Shown: piece after piece, positions 7,333-14,778 of the stretch
How the letters are laid out: each line of letters starts with the position of its first letter
Numbering within the stretch: the stretch's first letter is position 1
Source of the DNA: an uncultured Sutterella sp.
GTDB taxonomy: Bacteria > Pseudomonadota > Gammaproteobacteria > Burkholderiales > Burkholderiaceae_F
DNA length: 21,744 nucleotides
Assembly: GCA_900552915.1 (NCBI GenBank)
Contig: USBS01000015.1
Span: 1 to 21,744, forward strand
Reading direction: 5' to 3'
Translations under genes and position numbers: made by a program
Notes under the pieces: model-generated
Databases searched by the model: none
Told to the model about the DNA's origin: nothing
Seen by the model: the letters and a program-made list of their open reading frames with translations, nothing else

Positions 7333-8640
7333 TCAGTCGAGCAACGGTCCCCAGGTGGGCTCCCGAATATCACCCGCAGACGCCGTAAGCCATGCCGACA
7401 CGGAGCCGTCGGTGCTGACGGTTCCGAGCACCCCCTTTCTGCCGCGCTCGCTGGCGTAGCAAATGATGCGGCCGTTGGGCGAGAAGCACGGACTTTCGTC
7501 AAACTGATTGCCCGTCAGGATCCGTTCCTGACCGGTGGCAAGCTCCATGATAGCAATGCGGAAGCGTCCGTCGACACGGGTAACGTAGCTGATGTACGTG
7601 CCCTGCGAATTGATAGCGGGACTCACGGCGTAGTTGCCGTTGAAGGTTACGCGCTGAGCAGAACCGCCCGCCAAAGGCTGGCGGTAGATCTGCGGACTGC
7701 CGCCTCGATCGCTCGTAAAGTACAGGTATTGTCCGTCGGGCGAAAAGACCGGTTCGGTATCGATCGCCAGGCTCTTTGAGAAGCGCTGCACGCCCGAGCC
7801 GTCCGTATTGATCATGAAGATCTGCGTATAGCCGTCGCGCGAGAGCGCCACAGCAAGTTTCTTGCCGTCGTGGCTGAAAGCGGGTGCAGAGTTATTACCG
7901 CGGAAGTTTGCCACCGCACGTCGTTGGCCCGTTGCCACCGTATGCACATAGACAACGGGCTTGCGGGCTTCGAAACTCACGTAGGCAAGCTGCTTGCCGT
8001 CGGGCGACCAAGCGGGCGAAATAATCGGCTCCTTGCTCTTGAGCGCCGGCTGAGCATTGGCGCCGTCGCTGTCGGCCACAATCAATTCGTAGCTTTCGCG
8101 AGAATGCTGCACTACGTAGGCCAGTCGTGAGGCAAAAAGTCCGCCGAGTCCGGTGAGCTTGTCATAGATACGGTCGGCGATACGGTGGCTCACCATTCGA
8201 AGCTGCCGCTCGGAAGCCAGCGCAAACCATTCGTCGATCTGAGCGCCCGCCACTGTATCGAAGAGACGGAAGCGAACGTCGAAACGGCCGTCGGCAAGAC
8301 GCACGATGGAACCCGTGGCCAAAACATTGACCTTTTTTTCCGTCCATCGCTCGAACTGAGGCCGGATGCTCGTTTCCAACGACGCTTCGGAACTCGAATC
8401 TGTCTCGATATTAAATGCCCCGGTGCGGGCCAAATCGGCAGCAGCGACCTGCATAAGATCAATGCCGGTTTCGCTCGAGCCATTAAAGCGTTCAAGAGCA
8501 ACGGGGATGCGGTTTGCCCCCACGCCCGTAATTTCGATGCGCAGCTGCGCCCACGCCGGAAGTGCGGCCAAACCGCCTGCGGCGGCTGCGGCAGCCATCA
8601 GATTTCTTCTTGAAAAAGAAGCGGCAGAGTGTATTGACAT
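7333..8640 (-). CDS. tolB: Tol-Pal system protein TolB with a Tat-type signal
   Basis: TolB is the periplasmic beta-propeller that binds Pal and is released by TolA. From the ATG at 8640 the product is 435 residues. The N-terminal domain (IEITGVGANRIPVAL) is followed by five WD40-like repeats, each with an SPDG-type turn: SPAWSPDGKQ, APAFSHDGKK, EPVFSPDGQY, SPAINSQGTY, SPCFSPNGRI. The signal peptide carries a twin-arginine motif (SRRNLM, Arg11-Arg12), an alanine-rich core and a cut near AWA-Q at 31-32, suggesting export by Tat. An in-frame ATG at 8745 was rejected because it would place 35 residues before the signal and translate through a perfect palindrome. tolQ, tolR and tolA are not upstream; purH is. 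Confidence 0.94.
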   Translation of the reverse strand: MSIHSAASFSRRNLMAAAAAAGGLAALPAWAQLRIEITGVGANRIPVALERFNGSSETGIDLMQVAAADLARTGAFNIETDSSSEASLETSIRPQFERWTEKKVNVLATGSIVRLADGRFDVRFRLFDTVAGAQIDEWFALASERQLRMVSHRIADRIYDKLTGLGGLFASRLAYVVQHSRESYELIVADSDGANAQPALKSKEPIISPAWSPDGKQLAYVSFEARKPVVYVHTVATGQRRAVANFRGNNSAPAFSHDGKKLAVALSRDGYTQIFMINTDGSGVQRFSKSLAIDTEPVFSPDGQYLYFTSDRGGSPQIYRQPLAGGSAQRVTFNGNYAVSPAINSQGTYISYVTRVDGRFRIAIMELATGQERILTGNQFDESPCFSPNGRIICYASERGRKGVLGTVSTDGSVSAWLTASAGDIREPTWGPLLD

Positions 8641-8713
8641 CAACGATAAACCTTGTGTCGGCAAAGCCGCCCGAGCAAAAGAGTCTCGGAAAACTTTGCC
8701 TTCAATCGATGCG

Positions 8714-8741
8714 CGGGAAAGAACCCGCGGGTTCTTTCCCG
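8714..8741. repeat. 28-base perfect palindrome between purH and tolB
   Basis: The sequence equals its own reverse complement across 28 bases; each half reads CGGGAAAGAACCCG. As RNA it forms a 12-base-pair hairpin with a CGCG loop, between the purH stop (8757) and the tolB start (8640). No T-run follows on either strand, so it is not a standard intrinsic terminator. It may be an RNA stability or processing element, or a protein site. Confidence 0.75.
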
Positions 8742-8756
8742 GCAATCGCAGCGAAA

Positions 8757-10313
8757 TTAATGACGGAAGTGACGTTCGCCCGTAAAGACCATCACGATCC
8801 CGCGTTCGTCGGCAGCAGCGATCACTTCTTCATCGCGGATCGAGCCGCCCGGCTGGATGACGCAGGTCGCGCCCTGATCAACAATCACATCGAGCCCGTC
8901 GCGGAACGGGAAGAAGGCATCGGAAGCGGCCGCGCTGCCAGCCAGCGACAGACCGGATTCGGCCGCCTTGATCGCGGCAATGCGAGCGGAGTCGACGCGG
9001 CTCATCTGACCGGCCCCCACGCCCAACGTCATGCCGTCATGCGCATAAACAATCGTGTTGGACTTCACGAAGCGGCATACGTTCCAGGCAAACATCATGT
9101 CGGCAATCTGGGCCGACGTCGGCTGCTTCTTGGTCACAACCTTCAGGGCGCTTTCCGGGCAAATGCGGTTGTCGGGAGTCTGAACCAGCAGACCGCCGCC
9201 CACGCGCTTAAATTCGAAATCGTTGGTTGCGTCGCCCGAAGCCACCGTGAGAACACGCAGGTTCTTCTTGGCGGCAAGGACTTCAAGGGCTTCCGGCGTG
9301 AATTCAGGAGCAATCACCACTTCTGCGAACTGGCCGGTGATTGCGCGGGCCGTATCGCCGTCGACGGCGCGGTTGAAAGCAATGATGCCGCCGAATGCAC
9401 TCTTGGGATCGGTGCGGAAGGCCTTCTGATAGGCTTCGAGCGAATTGCAGCCGATAGCCGCGCCGCAGGGATTGGCATGCTTGATGATCACGCAGGCGGG
9501 CGTTTCAAAGCTGCGGGCCGCTTCCCATGCCGCATCCGAGTCGGCGATGTTGTTGTAGGAAAGTTCCTTGCCCTGATGCTGCGTAAAGCCGGCAAGCAGC
9601 CCGGGAGCAACGATGTGTTCGCGGTAGAAGCAAGCCTGCTGATGGGGATTTTCGCCGTAGCGCATATCCTGAGCCTTGATCCACTGACGATTGAAGACAT
9701 CGGGGAAGGCCTTCGTACGCTGCTTGTTTTCGTCAAGGCTCGTGAGATAGTTGGTGATTGCACCGTCATAGCGGGCCGTATGAGCAAACACCTTTTTGGC
9801 AAGCGCCAGACGCGTATCGGCAGCCACTTCACCCTTCTCACGGATTTCGGTGAGAACACGGCCGTAGTCTGCCGGATCGACAATAACGGCCACGGATTCA
9901 TGATTCTTAGCTGCAGCGCGAATCATGGTCGGACCGCCGATGTCGATGTTTTCGATCGCGAGATCAAACGTGCAGTCCGGACGTGCGATCGTCTGCTCGA
10001 ACGGATAAAGGTTCACGCAAACGATGTCGATCGGATCAATTCCGTGATCGGCAATCGCCTTCATGTGTTCGGTCACGGGACGGCGAGCCAGAATGCCGGC
10101 GTGAATATGCGGATCGAGCGTCTTGACGCGGCCGTCGAGCATTTCCGGGAATCCCGTGTAATCAGCCACTTCCTGGCAGGGAACGCCCTCTTTTGCGAGC
10201 AGCTTGGCGGTGCCACCCGTCGAAAGAATGTGATAGCCGGCTTCCACGAGCCCCTTGGCGAAATCAACAACGCCGGTCTTGTCGGAAACACTGATCAAAG
10301 CTTGTTTGCGCAT
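8757..10313 (-). CDS. purH: bifunctional AICAR formyltransferase / IMP cyclohydrolase
   Basis: PurH carries out the last two steps of de novo purine synthesis: formyl transfer from 10-formyl-THF to AICAR, then ring closure to IMP. The 518-residue product starts MRKQALISVSDKTG, the conserved opening of the cyclohydrolase domain (about 1-190), which also has STGGTA and IDIGGPTMIRAAAKNH. The transformylase domain follows with RYGENPHQ (218-225), the catalytic KHANPCG (278-284) and SDAFFPF near the end. The ATG at 10313 has an AAAGGA ribosome site seven bases upstream; an earlier in-frame codon at 10361 lies inside fis and was rejected. It starts 16 bases after fis. The fis-purH neighbourhood is common in Betaproteobacteria. 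Confidence 0.97.
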   Translation of the reverse strand: MRKQALISVSDKTGVVDFAKGLVEAGYHILSTGGTAKLLAKEGVPCQEVADYTGFPEMLDGRVKTLDPHIHAGILARRPVTEHMKAIADHGIDPIDIVCVNLYPFEQTIARPDCTFDLAIENIDIGGPTMIRAAAKNHESVAVIVDPADYGRVLTEIREKGEVAADTRLALAKKVFAHTARYDGAITNYLTSLDENKQRTKAFPDVFNRQWIKAQDMRYGENPHQQACFYREHIVAPGLLAGFTQHQGKELSYNNIADSDAAWEAARSFETPACVIIKHANPCGAAIGCNSLEAYQKAFRTDPKSAFGGIIAFNRAVDGDTARAITGQFAEVVIAPEFTPEALEVLAAKKNLRVLTVASGDATNDFEFKRVGGGLLVQTPDNRICPESALKVVTKKQPTSAQIADMMFAWNVCRFVKSNTIVYAHDGMTLGVGAGQMSRVDSARIAAIKAAESGLSLAGSAAASDAFFPFRDGLDVIVDQGATCVIQPGGSIRDEEVIAAADERGIVMVFTGERHFRH

Positions 10314-10329
10314 GATTTTTCCTTTAATT

Positions 10330-10638
10330 TCAAAGTCCTGAGGTCGAAAACCCATGTTCAATGAGTTTCTTTCTCAGCGTATTTCGGTTAATTCCCAAAA
10401 CCTTAGCTGCGGCACGCTGATTGCCGTTGGTCTTTTTCATCGCCCATTCCAACAGCGGTCGTTCAGCAGCCGACGTAATCATTTCGTGCAGAGGCAGACC
10501 CCGCACCCCCTCCAAGTCGCGCAGGTAGCTCTCGACGCGATACACGACAAGCGCATTGAAGGCCTCGGTTGCATTTACGCCGGGCTGCAGCATCGCTTCA
10601 ATTGCTTGTTCGCTTTCCTCTCGCTTTGCGTCCGTCAT
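10330..10638 (-). CDS. fis: Fis-family DNA-binding protein
   Basis: Fis is a nucleoid protein that bends DNA and adjusts transcription of rRNA, tRNA and growth-phase genes. The 102-residue product has the C-terminal helix-turn-helix in full (NQRAAAKVLGINRNTLRKKL, about 73-92), preceded by the ERPLLEWAM helix. The N-terminal part is longer than I expect for betaproteobacterial Fis-like proteins, with about 25 extra residues; a later in-frame Met16 would give a shorter form. The first ATG overlaps the dusB stop as ATGA, which favours the long form. The dusB-fis pairing is conserved in many proteobacteria and the two are cotranscribed in E. coli. Confidence 0.94.
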   Translation of the reverse strand: MTDAKREESEQAIEAMLQPGVNATEAFNALVVYRVESYLRDLEGVRGLPLHEMITSAAERPLLEWAMKKTNGNQRAAAKVLGINRNTLRKKLIEHGFSTSGL

Positions 10639-11657
10639 TTCCTTGTCGCCCGCTTTGCCGTCGCCGGCACCTGCTCAAAAAATTCCTTCACGGCATCTTC
10701 TAGCGCCGCTTTCTGTTCGATGCGCATCATCCGTGCAAGGCTTTCCGCAAGTCTTTCGTCCTGCTCGACAAAGCCCTGCACATACCAGCGCAAGTGCTTC
10801 CTAAAGGTTCTCGCCAAAGCCACTTCACGCCCGGGATCAGTCAAATCCTCACCCGCAAAAAGCTCCTCAAGATGCATCCGCACCACGGAGTAGACGTCCT
10901 CAGCCGACGGCTCCCCCGGATCCGGCTTGCCCTCCATCAGGGCTTGCGAACGGGCAAAAAGCCACGGATTACCATAGGCTCCTCGTCCGATCATGACACC
11001 TGCAGCTCCCGTCTCCGACAGCATTTCGCGTGCTGATTCCGCCGTGGTCACGTCGCCGTTGGCAATCACCGGTATCGAAAGCGCTTCAACCACCTTCGCG
11101 ATATCGGCTCCATTCACTCTTCCCGTAAAACGCTGCGCACGAGTTCGGCCGTGCACCGTCACAAGCGAAAACCCTGCGTCCTGCGCAGCCAAAGCTATCT
11201 CCACGGCCGTTTTTGTCTCTTCGTCCCATCCGGTCCGCATCTTCACGGACACCGGAATCGTGACGGCACGCGCCACTGCCCGCAAAATATCGCCTGCCAG
11301 CTGCGGATCGCGCATCACAGCCGAACCGCAGGCCTTTCCGCAGACAACCCGCGCAGGGCAGCCGAAGTTAACGTCGACCATCGAGGCTCCGCAGTCCTGT
11401 GCCAGAGCTGCTGCTGAAGCCATCTCCGCAGGATCCGCACCAAGTATCTGCACCACGGGAAAAGCTTCCCGAGCATCGCACGCATACCGGCGCCGCGTCA
11501 TTTCAGTGTTCAGCAGGTGCGCTCCCGAAGCCGCCATCTCGCCGACGGCGTAAGCCGCCTGATGCCGGAGGCAGACCACACGGAAAGCCGCATCGGTGAC
11601 ACCGGCCATCGGCGCCAACACCACATTTCCGTCCAATCGATACGGACCTATCTGCAT
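10635..11657 (-). CDS. dusB: tRNA-dihydrouridine synthase B
   Basis: DusB is an FMN enzyme that reduces uridine in the tRNA D-loop to dihydrouridine (position 17 in E. coli). The 340-residue product opens MQIGPYRLDGNVVLAPMAGVTD, the family's first FMN-binding block. The catalytic loop is NFGCPARVVCGKACGSAVM with Cys100 as the general acid. SVKMRTGWD, VHGRTRAQRF, VIANGDV and GVMIGRGAYGNPWLF complete the TIM-barrel signature. ATG at 11657 was chosen over an in-frame TTG at 11699 because it matches the family start. The ribosome site is modest. Its stop overlaps the fis start by four bases. Confidence 0.95.
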   Translation of the reverse strand: MQIGPYRLDGNVVLAPMAGVTDAAFRVVCLRHQAAYAVGEMAASGAHLLNTEMTRRRYACDAREAFPVVQILGADPAEMASAAALAQDCGASMVDVNFGCPARVVCGKACGSAVMRDPQLAGDILRAVARAVTIPVSVKMRTGWDEETKTAVEIALAAQDAGFSLVTVHGRTRAQRFTGRVNGADIAKVVEALSIPVIANGDVTTAESAREMLSETGAAGVMIGRGAYGNPWLFARSQALMEGKPDPGEPSAEDVYSVVRMHLEELFAGEDLTDPGREVALARTFRKHLRWYVQGFVEQDERLAESLARMMRIEQKAALEDAVKEFFEQVPATAKRATRK

Positions 11658-11711
11658 CCCACTGAAAACAAAGAATATTCCGGCAGCACCAAAACGCAAT
11701 ACTCCGCCCGG

Positions 11712-11744
11712 CGAAAACCGTTTTCGTCAGTCCCCGCCATTGTA
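11712..11744 (-). promoter_or_regulatory. candidate dusB promoter region with a small dyad
   Basis: On the minus strand a TACAAT hexamer (11739-11744) could be a -10 box about 80 bases upstream of the dusB ATG, but the -35 region is poor. Just downstream a 15-base inverted repeat, CGAAAAC-G-GTTTTCG on the minus strand (11712-11726), would overlap the start of the transcript. E. coli dusB-fis is strongly regulated at its promoter, so an operator here is plausible but unproved. Confidence 0.3.
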
Positions 11745-11793
11745 CAGGAGTGCCGTTTAGGACTTGCCCGCAAAACAACCTCTGTAAGAGCTC

Positions 11794-11821
11794 GACACAA
11801 ATTTCTGTTAAGACACAAATT
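11794..11821. repeat. 10-base direct repeat at the end of the flavoprotein gene
   Basis: GACACAAATT occurs at 11794-11803 and again at 11812-11821, an 18-base period. The second copy encodes the last codons of the flavoprotein gene and the first lies just after its stop. It looks like a small tandem duplication of the gene tail. No function is evident. Confidence 0.45.
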
Positions 11822-12887
11822 CGGTCAGCCGCTTGATCGCCGACTCAACCGTCTCGGCACGGGAAAGCATGGCCCCCTGACCGACAGGCAGGCACGCAAG
11901 ATCATCACGCCCCAGTTTTGCGGCCGCCGCCAAAATGGGACGCATCACCTCCCGTTGCAGCGGATAAGGAGCCGCGGTAAGTCCAGACTCTTCCAGGGCG
12001 TTCACCAACTCGGTCGGATAAACCCGTGTGAGCCTGCCGTTGAAAATGCGCGTCAAGCGCATCGAAACATCCGACATGAGCGGCAACAGATCCTTAAACG
12101 ACTGCGAAACCTCGCTTTCGTCGGTGCGAAGCAGAGCCGAACCGACCATAACGGCTCCGGCCCCCGCACAAAGCGCGGCGTACACGAGTTCCGGCGTAGC
12201 AATGCCGCCCGAAGCGATCACCGGCAATTGCGTTGCTCGAGACGCATGCGCGGCAAGCACTGTCATGCCAAGTTGCGCCTCGTTGTCGCTTGACTCGAAG
12301 CTAAGGCGCGGCCCGCCCGCTTCGATCCCCTGGACAACAACAAGGTCGGCGCCTGCAGCCCGAAGAACCTTGGCTTCGCGCAGCGTGCTTGCCGTTCCCA
12401 TCCAAAAAATGCCTGCCTGCTTGAGTCGGTCGTCGTATTCTTCACGAAGTCCGCCAAAGGTGACGCTTACCCCCGGTACATGCTTTTCAAGCAGCACCTC
12501 AAACTGCGCATCGAAATCGGGAAGCGGCCGGAGAGCGCCCGGGACCGCCCCCACCTCAGCAGCCAAATCCTCGAGCGCATAAGCCATTTTCTTTTGAAGC
12601 TCGAGCGCCTCAGTGCTCGGAGCCTTAGCCGGCGGCACACGCAGATTGACCACAAAACGGGCATCTCCTCCGGCCAATCGACGTACTTCGTCAATGGCCT
12701 GCGCCAACTCCCGGGGCTCAAGTTCGTCGCCCGCAAGCACACCCAAACCGCCCGCGCGGCAAACGGCAGCGACCATCAACGGCCCCGAGGCTTCGGCCAT
12801 CGGAGCATTCATAATCGGCAGACGCACTTTCGCAATTTCCAGAAAGCGGGCTGTCCGCACGCGAATCTGATCCTGAATCGTTTCCAT
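11808..12887 (-). CDS. nitronate monooxygenase-like FMN protein with altered His motif
   Basis: This is a TIM-barrel flavoprotein of the nitronate monooxygenase / 2-nitropropane dioxygenase / FabK superfamily, 359 residues. Visible blocks are LPIMNAPMAEASGPLMVAAV (about 23-42), AGGLGVLAG, VVVQGIEAGGPR (about 183-194), VIASGGIAT and GAGAVMVGSALL, the last two being the usual FMN phosphate-binding strands. In nitronate monooxygenases and FabK the EAGG is followed by a His needed for catalysis; here it is Pro193, so the reaction cannot be assumed. The ATG at 12887 follows the murU stop by eight bases; a GTG at 12911 inside murU is less likely. The gene is third in the amgK-murU set, but I know of no functional link. 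No clear terminator follows it. Confidence 0.82.
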   Translation of the reverse strand: METIQDQIRVRTARFLEIAKVRLPIMNAPMAEASGPLMVAAVCRAGGLGVLAGDELEPRELAQAIDEVRRLAGGDARFVVNLRVPPAKAPSTEALELQKKMAYALEDLAAEVGAVPGALRPLPDFDAQFEVLLEKHVPGVSVTFGGLREEYDDRLKQAGIFWMGTASTLREAKVLRAAGADLVVVQGIEAGGPRLSFESSDNEAQLGMTVLAAHASRATQLPVIASGGIATPELVYAALCAGAGAVMVGSALLRTDESEVSQSFKDLLPLMSDVSMRLTRIFNGRLTRVYPTELVNALEESGLTAAPYPLQREVMRPILAAAAKLGRDDLACLPVGQGAMLSRAETVESAIKRLTEFVS

Positions 12888-12895
12888 CTCAAAAC

Positions 12896-13627
12896 TCAAA
12901 AACGAGCCCACTTGAGGGCTTCGGTGTTCGCCTTGAGCGCAGTAAGCTGCTCAAGCGTACCGACATTGTCCCAAAATCCGTCGAAAACCTCGGCGCGCAT
13001 TCGTCCCGCATCGGCATAGCTCCACATCCATGGAAAAAGCTTGCACCAGACAGGCTTAAGCCCCGAGAAAATGGCTGGATTAACCACCATGATGCAGCCA
13101 TAGCTATGCGCACGGGGCGGTTCTCCACGCAGCACCGAACCGTCTTCAAACACAGTCAGATCACCGCTGCTGTTGAAATCGGGATTGGGCACGGCCACAA
13201 GAAACACGTCATAATGGCCGGCTTCGATTTCCTTGGCCCGCACAAAAAGGCGCGAGAAATCGTAGTTGTGAGCAATGTCTCCGGCAATCACCGCAAAAGC
13301 GGACGCATCCTTACCGTTGTCGGTCAACAGCGGCAATGCCCGCACAATGCCACCCAAACTTTCCAGAGCTTGATCGTGCGTTTCGGCTTCGCGTGAAATC
13401 TGCAGACGAATGCCCCGACGGGCCAACTGTGCCGGCAGCGGCTCAAAAGCGTCCGGCAGATGTCCCGTATTCATAACCACATCGGTGATGCCGGCGCGCT
13501 TTAATCCCGCCAGCGTCCAATCCACCAAACGCACGCCGTCGGTCACCTCCAACAGAGGCTTGGGGGTAACGTCCGTCAAAGGGCGCAGCCGCGACCCGCG
13601 TCCGGCCGCAAGCACCATTGCTCGCAT
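12896..13627 (-). CDS. murU: N-acetylmuramate 1-phosphate uridylyltransferase MurU
   Basis: MurU converts N-acetylmuramate 1-phosphate to UDP-MurNAc in the peptidoglycan recycling route that bypasses de novo synthesis and its fosfomycin-sensitive step. The 243-residue nucleotidyltransferase has AAGRGSRLRPLTDVTPKPL (7-25), the GD metal site (116-117) within AVIAGDIAHNYDF, and the C-terminal WDNVGTLEQL. Two blocks depart from MurU as I know it from Pseudomonas: LETGGGI is LESLGGI with a few extra residues before it, and NGD is AGD. It lies directly after the AmgK gene, the same pair order as in Pseudomonas, which supports the assignment. A related sugar-1-phosphate nucleotidyltransferase is the alternative. 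Confidence 0.85.
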   Translation of the reverse strand: MRAMVLAAGRGSRLRPLTDVTPKPLLEVTDGVRLVDWTLAGLKRAGITDVVMNTGHLPDAFEPLPAQLARRGIRLQISREAETHDQALESLGGIVRALPLLTDNGKDASAFAVIAGDIAHNYDFSRLFVRAKEIEAGHYDVFLVAVPNPDFNSSGDLTVFEDGSVLRGEPPRAHSYGCIMVVNPAIFSGLKPVWCKLFPWMWSYADAGRMRAEVFDGFWDNVGTLEQLTALKANTEALKWARF

Positions 13628-13643
13628 CTTGCTCGTCTCGAAA

Positions 13644-14660
13644 TCAGTAGGTCCAGCCGGTCAGCGTTTTCTGCTCTTCGAACTGATCCAGCAGCCAATT
13701 GATGGGCTTGAGTTCATGGTAGCGGTTGGCCGTTTCCCGGACGTAATGCAAAAAGCGCGGCGTATCCTCGAGATACTTAGGGCGTCCGTCGCGGTAATTG
13801 ATGCGCGCGAATATACCGAGCACCTTAAGGTGCCGCTGCATCCCCATCCATTCCACGTTGCGCCAGAATTCACCGAAATCCTGAGGAACGGGAACACCGG
13901 CCTTGCGCGCTTTGTCCCAATACCGAATCGTCACATCCAGAACAAAGCTCTCGCCCCAGCTGATGAATGCGTCGCGCATAAGGCTTGCGATGTCGTACGA
14001 AACAGGACCATAGAGCGCATCCTGAAAATCGAGTACGCCCGGCATCGGATCCGACACCATCAGGTTGCGCGGCATGAAGTCCCGATGCACGTAAACCTTC
14101 GGTTGTGCCAGACACGCAGCAATGAGCTTCTCGTAAACCCCCTCGATGATTTCGCTTTGCTTTTCGGTCATCTTATAGCCGCGATGACGTCCGACATACC
14201 ACTCGGGGAAGAGATTGATCTCGCGGCGCATGACCGCATAATCGTACTCGGGCAAAACACCAGGCTTGGAAGCGACCTGCCACTTAACAATCGCATCGGT
14301 TGCAGCATCCATCAATCGGGCCGCATTCTCTTCATTGAGAACGTTCAGGTACGTCTCTCGCCCGAGGTCATTCATCAGAATGAAGCCCTTCGCCTCGTCG
14401 CTAGCGAAAATTTCAGGCACATTGAGACCGGCCTCCCGCATGAGTGCATCGACCTTGAGAAAAGAGGCTATCGGCTCTTTGTCGGGCGGTGCATCCATCA
14501 CGATATAGCTGCCGTTCTCACCTTGAATACGAAAGTAGCGGCGAAAGCTCGCATCAACGCTGGCAGGCGCAATGCTCGAAAAATCCAGACCGGAAACGGC
14601 GCGTTGGTTTTCAAGCCACCGCAGAAGTGCGCTCAAGCGCTCGTCTTGTGCTGTTTGCAT
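13644..14660 (-). CDS. amgK: anomeric MurNAc/GlcNAc kinase AmgK
   Basis: AmgK phosphorylates the anomeric carbon of N-acetylmuramate (and GlcNAc) recovered from cell-wall turnover, feeding MurU. The 338-residue product belongs to the aminoglycoside phosphotransferase fold: IAPASVDASFRRYFRI near the N-terminus, ILMNDLG at the hinge, the catalytic VHRDFMPRNL (about 191-200) and the metal-binding DFQDALYGPVSYDIASL. Two in-frame ATGs exist, at 14690 and 14660. I chose 14660 because MQTAQDERLSALLRWL aligns with the usual AmgK start and the earlier one falls in a small dyad, but 14690 remains possible. The gene is divergent from lptD, the layout also known from Pseudomonas. Confidence 0.9.
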   Translation of the reverse strand: MQTAQDERLSALLRWLENQRAVSGLDFSSIAPASVDASFRRYFRIQGENGSYIVMDAPPDKEPIASFLKVDALMREAGLNVPEIFASDEAKGFILMNDLGRETYLNVLNEENAARLMDAATDAIVKWQVASKPGVLPEYDYAVMRREINLFPEWYVGRHRGYKMTEKQSEIIEGVYEKLIAACLAQPKVYVHRDFMPRNLMVSDPMPGVLDFQDALYGPVSYDIASLMRDAFISWGESFVLDVTIRYWDKARKAGVPVPQDFGEFWRNVEWMGMQRHLKVLGIFARINYRDGRPKYLEDTPRFLHYVRETANRYHELKPINWLLDQFEEQKTLTGWTY

Positions 14661-14778
14661 GGTACTAATCCCAAGCCTGACATCAGGCATCTTTTTTCTT
14701 GACGCGGATTATTACCGAAAAGCCGACCGCTTGCTCGCGGCCTACTACTGCCGATCGAATAGCCGATTCCTGCTTTAA

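Noticed and set aside
8562..10364. A 600-codon open frame on the + strand across purH
   Set aside because: It is antisense to a complete, motif-rich purH. Its translation shows no recognisable domain, no ribosome site was seen, and strong codon bias on the sense strand commonly leaves such frames open.
14675..14698. GCCTGA-CA-TCAGGC followed by a T-run on the + strand, like a terminator
   Set aside because: No + strand gene ends upstream, the loop is too tight for the full stem, and the T-run is the AT-rich leader of amgK read from the other side.
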